64,000 nt of DNA from Flaveria trinervia. Lineage: Eukaryota; Streptophyta; Magnoliopsida; Asterales; Asteraceae. This document shows positions 55,813-64,000 of this stretch, piece after piece. The stretch spans positions 60,497,376 to 60,561,375 of the forward strand of contig CM046442.1 of the NCBI GenBank assembly GCA_025506515.1, given 5' to 3'. The notes below the pieces were generated by a model that did not search any database, was not told the origin of the DNA, and saw only the letters and a list, made by a program, of their open reading frames with translations. A program made the position numbers and the translations under genes. Within the stretch, counting starts at the first letter, position 1, and each line of letters begins with the position of its first letter.

Positions 55813-57426
55813 TGATGTGCTCCAAATTATACATAAAAATCCTATCAAAAGCACATCAATTATTCCTTAATATCTTCCTTAAAATGATGAAAATGTACTT
55901 AAAAGTGTTAAATTGTGTTTCCAGGTGTTTAAAAGGGCAAGATGGACAAAAGGAGCATATTTAACAAGAAATTGAAGCAATCCGAGCTTTGGACTCCAAG
56001 CATGGGGTCGTGCCTCATTAAGCACGCCCCCATGCCTTGCCAAAAACACACCCCCGTGCTAATTAACACACCCCCGTGCTTGGACATCTGACAGGACAAA
56101 AAGTACTATCCCCTAAAAGTAGAAACGGGGCAGTGCCCCACCGCTAGCACGGGGCCGTGCCCGACATAACCTGCACGTACGAGCCAACCAACTTTCGTAA
56201 GCATTATACTAGCACGGGGCTGTGTTTAAACACTCCAGAAATCCTATAAATAGAAGCCTAAGCTCACCATTTTTGGCAAGCTTTGGGGGGAGAATTACGC
56301 TGCTGAATTCTCTCGGGAATCAAGACTTCAAGGTCATTTGGAGGCTCGGGAGGTGCATACAACACTTGGAAGGAGCTTGGGATCACCTAAACGTCATCCA
56401 TTGTGGATTATCGGTTTGATTGTTCCATTTCACCGATGATCACTTATCTATCTTCTTTGTTATCCGTTGTTATGTTAAAGCTTATCATGAGCTAAACTCT
56501 ATTTATCATCCTAATCGGATGAAACTTATGTAATTTGTGATGAACTAATGGTGTGATAAGTATTATGTCAATGTTATGGTGGTCTTGGGAAAACTATGAT
56601 GGGTAGCATCTACATTTTAACGAGAAGTTATAACTTTATGGTTTGTGATTGTAATTGTCATACAAGGTTGAAAACAATATGATTAACTTTCATTCGCGAA
56701 ACCGGTCTTCATAATAAATCCATGGCTAATGAACTAGAAATGGTTATTAGAAATCATATCACTTTAACTTTCTGATCATTTGCGGGTTCCCTTTTATTAG
56801 TTCGGAAACTTCAGTAATTTTTACGGTTTTCTAATATTAATGGTATGTTAGGAAGGAACTTGATCAACTCTCTTTTTAACATTAAATTATGTTTTCAGAA
56901 ATCGTATGTCAAATAGGACACAAAAGATTTACCTACATTACTAGGGCTTTGATCTGAGCAGTAAAATCAGCCTGACAGGATCAAGTCACTACGGCAGCAG
57001 GATAGTCAAGAAATCGCGCCGGCTCATCTTTATAAACATTAACATAATCACATCACCTCACCAATTCATCACAATTACATAAGAGGATTCTAATTAGGAT
57101 GATAACTTTTATTCCCTGATTTTAAATCCAAACGCTTCAATTCTTATTTTACTTTCTTTTTATTACTGTTTACTTTTAAACCCTCAAAAAATATTTCCAA
57201 TACAAAATTCACTTTTTTAACAAAAACCAAATCTGATAGTCAAATATCAAGTTTGTTGAGTAGGCTAGGTGTGTCCACGGATTGATACTCGGTTCTTATC
57301 AACACTATATTACCACACAACAGGTACACTGCCTTTTTGTGTGTGGTTTAGTATTAGTAACAACCAATTAAAACTGAATCTATGCAATAATCTTTATCAA
57401 ATATATATACTATCCGCAGACCATCA
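55813..57426 (+). mobile_element. G3: gypsy solo LTR with TSD
   Basis: A 1614-bp LTR alone, starting TGATGTGCTCC and ending ACCATCA, flanked by GATAT (55808-55812 and 57427-57431). The surrounding B-c RT text is continuous across it. It holds a GC-rich cluster of GCACGGGGCCGTGC-like units at 56000-56225, a TATAAATAG at about 56246, and the GATTGATACTCGG block near 57281. The layout resembles Tat/Ogre-type gypsy LTRs. It has no internal region, so it arose by LTR-LTR recombination. Orientation is given by the TATA box and the polarity of these blocks. Confidence 0.85.
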
Positions 57427-57431
57427 GATAT

Positions 57432-58250
57432 CCTTCATTGATTTTGCTCATCCTATGAGCTTGGACATTGAGACGTAGTCAACATTGTCTCTCTTTGAAT
57501 AGGTACCATACTAAGAGTTTTCCATCTTGAACCTTTTCAAGATTTTATCAATATATGCACTTTGGTTTAACCCTATCAACCACCTCGATCTATCCTTATA
57601 GATCCTTATTCCAAAATATGGGTGGCTTAAACGAGATCTTATATGAAAAACATCTTCCAAGCTAGGTTTTAACACCTTCCAAGGTTGGAGTATTATTTCC
57701 AAATAGTAGTATGTCATCAACATACAATTCCAAAAAAATGTAACTATGCTCCCACTGGCATTCTTATATACAAACCTTCTTGATTCTCGTTTCAATCCAC
57801 AAATTGATCACTTTAACTTATATACTTTATTAGGATGTCAAGGATCGACAAAACCATCATGCTAAACTATATGTACAGTCTCTTCGAGATGTTCATTAAG
57901 AAAAGCAGTTTTGACATCCATTTGCCAAAACTCATATTCAAAATATGCAGTTATGGCACATAATATCCTAATCGACTTTAGCATTGCCATGGGCGTAAGA
58001 GTTTCATCATAATCAGCCAATTGAGTTTGATGGAAACCTTATGCTATAAGTCTTCACTTATAAGTATTCAAGTCTCCATGTATATCTTTTTTCATCTTGA
58101 AAACCCACTTGTATCCAACCGGTTTGGAGTTAAGTGGAGGGTCAACCAATTCCCAAACTTGGTTGTTATACATGGATTGCATCCTTACGTTCATGGCTTC
58201 TAGCATTTGTCCCAGTCCAAATTGGACATAGCATCTTGGTATATGGTTAG
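57432..58250 (-). pseudogene. B-c reverse transcriptase
   Basis: The frame 57511-57795 reads FWNCMLMTYYYLEIIL, where the sense text around the catalytic site is frameshifted (YVDD is given as LMTYYY), then SRLSHPYFGIRIYKDRSRWL and LNQSAYIDKILKRFKMENS. Upstream, AFLNEHL and VFKMKKDIHG-like text is readable in pieces to about 58140. Many frameshifts. Confidence 0.8.
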
Positions 58251-59200
58251 CCTACAAGGGTCAACCACATAGCATCCATTCTTGGAATATCCATATCTCT
58301 TAGATGGAATACTAACTCTACCATATTGTGAATGTTTTGTGTGTATTGATCAACCTTTGATTATCATCAACAACCTCTTGTTGATAGCTAGTGTCAACAA
58401 TAAGTGTATCGGCTTGTGGATCTTGATCCTTATGAAGTTCCATAGTTCTATATATCATTCCTTCGATAAGAAACTCGGTTTCCAAGAACTTAGCCTTTCG
58501 AGCAATAAATACTTTTGCTTTGTTGAGTCGAAGAAACAGTATCCTATACAGTCTCTAGGATATTTAACTAATCTACACTTTCTTGGTCCGGGTCATATTC
58601 ATAATATGAGCCTTAAAGAGCAATGCGAAAACCCAAAATGATAAAGATGGTAAGCTCATAGCCATAATAAATTGAACCATATTCAAATAGGGTTCGGTTT
58701 CTCCTTTATCAGAATGAAGAACATAGATAGTTATGTAGAGTTGATTTTCTACTTCATTATTGAAGATTTTGAACATTTCAAAAGCTTCATACTTATGTGT
58801 CATCAAGTGCACAAAATAATAGCGACTGTAATCGTCGGTAAACGTAATGAAGTATCTTTCACCAATCTTTGTCATTTTCTTAAAAGGATCACATACATCC
58901 AAATGTATCATTCCTAATAAGTCTTTTGGTTCACCACTTATCAAATGAAACAATTTCATTTGTTTCAAAAGACCATTCTTTTGAAGTGTTCAATCCAATT
59001 CTTGTTTATGTAACCAAGATGACAATGTCAAATATAATATAACTTAAACCATTTTAAGTTTCTTGGTGCTTACTGTGTATAATGAGTTATTATAGGACGA
59101 ATATCATGAACCAATTCATGGATATCAATAAAAAGGCATATCCTAAAATGAAATAAATCCATAAAACTTAATACCATTATTTACAAACTTTAAATCATGA
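58251..59200 (-). pseudogene. B-c integrase, catalytic Glu deleted
   Basis: 58573-58968 reads LISGEPKDLLGMIHLDVCDP (first Asp), RYFITFTDDYSRYYFVHLMT and VLHSDKGE (second Asp). Directly after GE it passes to FIMAMSLPSLSFWVFAL, which in relatives lies some 30-40 residues later. The segment with the catalytic Glu (NGVSERRNRT type) is gone. The His-Cys part to the right is hardly readable. Confidence 0.8.
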
Positions 59201-60289
59201 TCATATTGTTTTAATAGGAAACATTAATTATGTCCTAGTCAAACTAGGTGCATACAAAATGTTTTGAGAACAACTTCCAAACCATTTGAAGTCTCAAAAT
59301 AGAGTTTCCCTCCTTGAAGCGCACATTTCTTTTAAACCCCTTTTCAACAATTGCAAGTATGAGTCTCACATCCGGTATCCAATACCCATGTGTGTGAAGA
59401 AATGACATTTAATACAATGTGTGAATCATGGAAATTGTATTTGAGGTTTGCCCAACATCCCTCTTGTCTTTCAACTCCTTGAGATAGGAGGGACAATTCC
59501 CTTTCATTGTCCTATCTCTCCATACTCAAAGCATGGATCATTCTCCGTTACCTTAGGCTTCATAAGCTTAGGTTTTTCGAGGTTTCGCTTTAACCTTTGC
59601 TTTGATGTATTCCTTTCCTTTGGCAATAATTGCCTTAGGATCGGGATTAGCCATTTCTTATAGCCTCCCTCATTGATCGAGAGAATAGGTAGAACCTCTC
59701 TACCCATCCCTGCCTTGGTTGCTTTGAGCATTGCGTGAAGTTCACCGATGCTCTTGTCCCAGCTGTTCATATTACAGTTTATTATGAATGTCTCAAACCT
59801 TTAGTTAGGCAATCAAGGATCAAATCCTTCGCCAACTACTTTGAGACAGGACAGTTAAGCATCTTGAGGCTATCAATGTGGTTTTTATTTTAAGATATAT
59901 AAGATGATATCGATTGGGTTTCTTCCATGTGACATGCATAAAGTGCTCGAACCGTTTCAAAGCAATCTACTAAAGTTTGTTGAAGGAACATTTCCTTCAA
60001 CTAGATTATCATGTCATATGCCCCATGATGCTCCAAACCCTTTTGGAGTTCAGGAATCATATTCCCAACATGAGGTAGGATACTTGCACAGAATCCTTAG
60101 TGTGCCTAAGCCAATCGTCAAAAAGCCTTAACATCAACAGCGTTGGTTGGTGAGGTATGGGATCGTCAAGGACATAGGCCTTTACTCATTCTTGAGAATG
60201 ATTCTCAAGTTTCGAAATTGAGTCCATAGGGTAATTATGGTTAGGACGATCCCTCTCGAGAATAGATCTCAGTGATAGGGAAGGACGAT
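59201..60289 (-). pseudogene. B-c gag and protease remnants
   Basis: The frame 59504-59770 reads MNSWDKSIGELHAMLKATKA, the same gag place where B-b is cut (NMNGWDK). The zinc knuckle is CFEYGEIGQWKGNC: second Cys is Tyr and the His is Gln. The protease motif expected near 59370 (DTG) reads DVR. Gag start text (FETLRII-like, SLREIYSREG) runs to 60289, where S2-c begins. Multiple frameshifts. Confidence 0.75.
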
Positions 60290-60699
60290 TGACAGGATCA
60301 GCGATCACAAGTTTGATGTATTAGGATACAAAGCAGCGGAATACAAACAAGAATTAGACAGATTGTAGCAAGCAATTGATATTTGTAAGCATTAAAAGCG
60401 CATACGGTTATAGGGAGAGAATATATTTCAGATTTCAAGGAATGTTTATGGATGAAGAATATTTCTAATCAAATCATTCGTTTATTGAATTCATTCATCT
60501 CATTCCTCTCATTTTTTCATCGTTACAATGAGTTGTCACTCCTTATATAGAGTGCAACAATCACTGCTGTTATCACGGAAAGTGACAACTGGCAGATCTA
60601 ATACAAGAATAACTAATTCTTAACAAACTACTGAAATGTTCACAACTACTGAGAACATATCAGCATGTTAAGTACAAAATATAAAACTACTGAAACTAC

Positions 60700-60729
60700 A
60701 ACGACTGAAGAACAAGCTCTTCAGTCGTT
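60700..60729 (-). promoter_or_regulatory. LTR hairpin HP2 in S2-c
   Basis: A perfect 12-bp stem, AACGACTGAAGA (60700-60711) with TCTTCAGTCGTT (60718-60729), and a 6-base loop. Compared with S2-b, three base pairs differ and all three are changed on both arms. Confidence 0.65.
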
Positions 60730-60771
60730 TTACAAAACTACTGAAACATAAAAATATAAAACTACTGATAT

Positions 60772-60806
60772 CACAACTACTGAAGAGGTACTCTTCAGCT
60801 GTTGTG
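60772..60806 (-). promoter_or_regulatory. LTR inverted repeat HP1 in S2-c
   Basis: Arms CACAACTACTGAAGAG (60772-60787) and CTCTTCAGCTGTTGTG (60791-60806) around GTA. The outer part is as in S2-a, while the inner stem is GAG/CTC here and GTTA/TAAC there. Confidence 0.65.
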
Positions 60807-61191
60807 ACAAACTACTGAGGCTTCAGTACTTGATCTTCAGACTTTGACCTTCAGGTGTTTCATCAGCTGATGACTCCAGTAGATATCATCAGCTGATGTC
60901 TTCAGTCTTTGTCTTCAGACCTTGTACATCAGTTGTTGATCTTCAGCACTTGTAAACTCTTCAGCTGTTGTACTTCAGTACTTTGGTCTTTCAGCTTCAG
61001 CACTTGTGTTCTTCAGCTGTTGTACTTCAGCACTTTGGTTCTTCAGCTGTTGAGGTCTTCAGCACTTGATCTTCAGCTGTTGAAGTCTTCAGCACTTGTC
61101 AAACTACTGATGAGGCTTTCAGCAGTTGTTGTGATACCATGTGGACTTAGAGGTTTTCTGATCTTGGCTCATTGGTTCTTTTGGTCCAACA

Positions 61192-61204
61192 AACTCCCCC
61201 TGAA
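61192..61204 (-). other. S2-c polypurine tract
   Basis: Sense TTCAGGGGGAGTT abuts the LTR. Confidence 0.9.
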
Positions 61205-61227
61205 CCAATGCAGCCAAAACCTCTAAC

Positions 61228-64000
61228 TTATTTATTCTCCCACTTATTGATGGCAAAATGTTGGTCTTTTTCCTTCTTGATCAGTAGAGAAGATGACCCA
61301 TGTAAGCTCCGGCCTGGGAAGAACCTCAAATATTTGTTTGGCAGAGTATGAATGGGAACTCTGTTTGGGGAACTGGACACAGAGTTGTTATCCCATTCAT
61401 GAGGTTCACTTCCCCATAATGAGTCTGTACGACTCACGAACATAGGCCTCAAGGAGAACAACTTGTTCCTCCTGAGAGAGTTCTTCTGCTCCTCCTTCGA
61501 AGAAGAACTCTGGACCATAGTACTCTGATAAGTACTTCATGGTCCTGCCATTTTTCAGCTCCACCGTAGTTACCTCCCTATATACAAATTCATCAGGATG
61601 GTTGCCTTCAAGGAGTAACTGGAGCTCATTCTTCTGGATGTCTTCAAGCTTTTTATATAACAACCCCTTCTTAATCATCTTGTTTTCCAGTAAGGCTTGA
61701 GGGGTCTTCTTTGCTTGGTGAGCTTTCTTGAATTCATCAATGATTTCCAAGGTGAGACTACAACGGCCAACATGATGGTAGACTCTATTGTTTTTCGTAC
61801 CTGGCCGTTGTATCTGTGTGGGATAGTTCTTTTATGGATTCTAGAACTCACCTGGGGTCTGGCCATACTCTCACTCTCTCCTTCTGATACTGAAGGGTGC
61901 CTGAGAGTGTACAGCCTTTGAGCATGCCCTTTCATGGCTTGAATAGATGATGACTGAGGAAATTCCTTGTCAACCATCTTCAACAGTTGCTCATCGTGCT
62001 GTTTCTGCTGTTATTCTTCTTCTATCTTTACTCTGACCATTTCCTTTGAGAGTCAGGTGTGATCATGGGTTGACTTGGGATTTTGGTAGTTTCAGAACAG
62101 CAGAGAGTGGCAGACTATCATCTTCATCCTCTTCTTCTTCTTCTTCCATCCTCAGCCACCTTCTCCTCCTTCTGGGTACATCACTGGATGATGGGTGGGT
62201 TGGTGAAGGAATTGGTTTTGAAGAGTGAGGATATTTGGATTTTGGCTTAGAGATTGGTTGGGAGATTTGAGGGATAAGATCTGTTTGAGTGGGTGGAAGG
62301 GAAGGTTGATCTAGCATCCTTGTAGTTAGTTTCGCCTTTGTGAGTTTAGCCATCTCTAACCTTTTACCAGCCCCAGCCTCATCAAGGGCTTCCACAATAA
62401 TCCCTTTGTTGAATTGCTCAGACAGGCAGATTCTGGTGGCTATAGCCAGAATGCTGTCCCTGGTCCATGCGCGGATCTCCATTAATGATCTTCCCAAGTA
62501 TTTTGCAATAAAGCGGATCATTATTTCCAATCTCTCTTTCTCAAGAGCATCATACCTGCCCATCGGGTTTGTATCTCTTGTACTTCTAACCTTCTGATCT
62601 CACTATCCAGTGTGGCTGTGTCAAACCCCTGCCTGAAGAGTTGTTCAATTATTTTATCCATGGATCGGCTGTGTGTGGTGTCAGCTTCTTTGACCAGCTC
62701 CTCCAAGGATTTGTCTTCAGCAGTGTGAACATCAGCACTTCTCTTTCGCTTGTAAGTGAGCAGAGGTTGCTTTTCTTTTTCCTCCTCTTGGGCTTGCATC
62801 ACTTCCTTTTCCTCGGATCTTTTCTCTTCCTTTCTTTCACTGCAGTACTCTCCCCCTTTTTGGTTGCATTGGGGAAGGGGTTTGTACCGCAGAAGAGTCT
62901 TTTGGACAGCAGCATCAACCAAGGGCTGTAATGTTGAGGAAAGCCTCTCATCAATGGCTTTGATCACTATATCAGTGATTATGGGTGTGATGAGAGAGAG
63001 GGAATTTGGAGTACAGCACCTATTTGCTCAGGAGGGTTCTGTTCCTGAGAGTAGGGCCTGAAGCAGAGGCAGGTGGTTTGATTTTGGAGTGGCTCGTTGT
63101 TTGGGAACCTTAAGGAAGGTGCCATCTGTGGGTGGATAGAGGCAGATGGTCTTTCCTCCTTGTGAGAGTTGGTCAAGTAGTTTTGCACCTACTGACTTTC
63201 TCTTCAAGGATTGTGTCTGGGCAAGAACATCATAGAAGAATCCCAGGTCATCATCAGCCGAAGCTGAATCAGTTGACCTCCTGCTTAGAGCAGGATTACA
63301 TGCACTGGGTGTAGACCAGTGGTGCATGTGCCCCTTGTGCTTGGTACTGGGGACTTCCACCTCAGGCAATGTCCATCATCAGCTGTTGCCTCTAGTGAGG
63401 TCTTAGCAATGTTACCAGCCGCACTCTAGTCATGTGCTGAGTCAAGAGGTAGTGGCAGCCTCACTAGATATTCTAAGCTCCTTGTCTACACCAGGAGATA
63501 GAATTGGGAAACCCCTGTGCTGTGGTTCTCAGTGCATGTGTTCCTCCCCCTCATTTGTAGAGGTATTCCCAGTAGTAAGTGTTTCTGGGAGGGGTGTGAG
63601 TGTGCAATTGAGTCAGCACTTGTGCAACTATTAAAGTTGGGCTGTGAGGGGGTTGTTTGGGGTGAGGGGATAGAAGCAATGTGCACCTGGGGAGGTGGTG
63701 CTCTTCAATGGCAATCTCCTCAAGTGAGGAAGATCCCAGATAAGTAGGTACCCCTTGTTGGGTTGCTGCAGGGCTCCTGTTGAGAGGAAGCCTGAGCGGC
63801 TGTGGCTGGAGGAGTCATTGTATCCACTAGGGGGTTTGGACTAGTGGATATATCCTGCGTTGTGTTGCAGGGCATCCTCAGGGGACTCAATTCCCTGAGT
63901 ACCGTTTGGGTTTCTTTTTGGTGGTTTGGTGGGGACTTTGGATTTGGAGGTGGTGGCTGTGGGTTCCAGCTGCGTGGGTTTGCGCAGCTTGGCAGCCATT
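61228..64000 (-). pseudogene. S2-c env-like third ORF, partial
   Basis: It runs off the right edge, where MAAKLRKPTQ-type text corresponds to the EAAKLLKPK place in S2-b. Blocks toward the 3' end are 63028-63369 (ASADDDLGFFYDVLAQ), 62521-62967 (LLTYKRKRSADVH, coiled coil KSLEELVKEADTTHSRSMDK), 62063-62563 (FIAKYLGRSLMEIRAWTRDS, VEALDEAGAGKRLEMAKLTK), 61675-61983 and 61406-61750 (the tail, MKYLSEYYGPEFFFEGGAEE, VRESYRLIMGK). The tail is the best conserved part across S2-a, S2-b and S2-c. Frameshifts join the blocks. Confidence 0.85.

Larger units (their letters stand above)
53406..60289 (-). mobile_element. B-c: copia element, 3' part
   Basis: A minus-strand B element inserted in the S2-b leader. 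3' LTR, polypurine tract, 3' UTR, RNase H, RT (split by solo LTR G3), integrase, protease remnant and gag are present in order. S2-c interrupts gag at 60289. TAATC (53401-53405) is the expected target duplication. Confidence 0.85.
60290..61191 (-). repeat. S2-c 3' LTR
   Basis: 902 bp. The plus-strand start is TGACAGGATCA and the end GGTCCAACA. It is longer than the S2-a LTR because of extra CTTCAGCTGTTG/ACTTCAGCACTTG units (60850-61130). The TATA region is TTATATAG at about 60543. Confidence 0.9.
60290..64000 (-). mobile_element. S2-c: Sirevirus-like copia element, 3' part, runs off the window
   Basis: A minus-strand S2 element inserted in B-c gag. 3' LTR, polypurine tract and most of the env-like ORF are present. 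ACGAT (60285-60289) is the expected target duplication. Pol, gag and 5' LTR lie beyond the window. Confidence 0.9.

Overview
This is a plant nuclear window made entirely, as far as I can read it, of nested LTR retrotransposons. I found no host gene, rRNA or tRNA gene. Primer-binding sites matching plant initiator tRNA-Met, Ty1/copia gag-pol domain order, a third env-like ORF after RNase H, and a chromovirus-type Ty3/gypsy remnant all point to a flowering plant. The look of the env-like proteins and of a GC-rich motif in one gypsy LTR suggests Asteraceae, but that is recall, not a search.

Five repeat groups are present. S1 and S2 are two related Sirevirus-like copia families with gag, pol and a third ORF. 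S1 is marked by the 9-mer CTTCCGAAG/CTTCGGAAG and S2 by ACTGAAG/CTTCAGTAGTT. B is another copia family without a third ORF. The gypsy material is a chromovirus fragment (G1) and two LTR-only copies (G2, G3).

Left half: S1-a remnant (1-1530, +); an S1-type LTR (about 1930-3751) split by G2 (2177-3346); G1 gag/protease/RT (3754-6392, +); then a B-a LTR fragment. The B-a LTR was split by S1-b (6760-30772, minus, TSD CTTTT). The S1-b env-like ORF was in turn split by S2-a (10737-22378, plus, TSD TAGGA, 767-bp LTRs). B-a resumes at 30773 and ends in reverse transcriptase at about 32524.

Right half: a nest that opens to the right and never closes in the window. S1-c (32525) contains S1-d (33312), which contains B-b (40565, +), which contains S2-b (about 43541), which contains B-c (53406), which contains S2-c (60290). 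B-c also holds a solo gypsy LTR, G3 (55813-57426, TSD GATAT).

Almost every coding region is broken by stops or frameshifts. The longest open stretches are in S2-b (412 and 285 codons) and S1-d (340 codons of RT-RNase H). The signals most worth following are RNA/DNA structure in non-coding parts: a set of stem-loops sharing one loop in the B-b leader, LTR hairpins in S2 with compensated stem changes, and a TATA box at fixed distance before the env-like start codon. Domain calls were made by reading the translations; no database search was possible.
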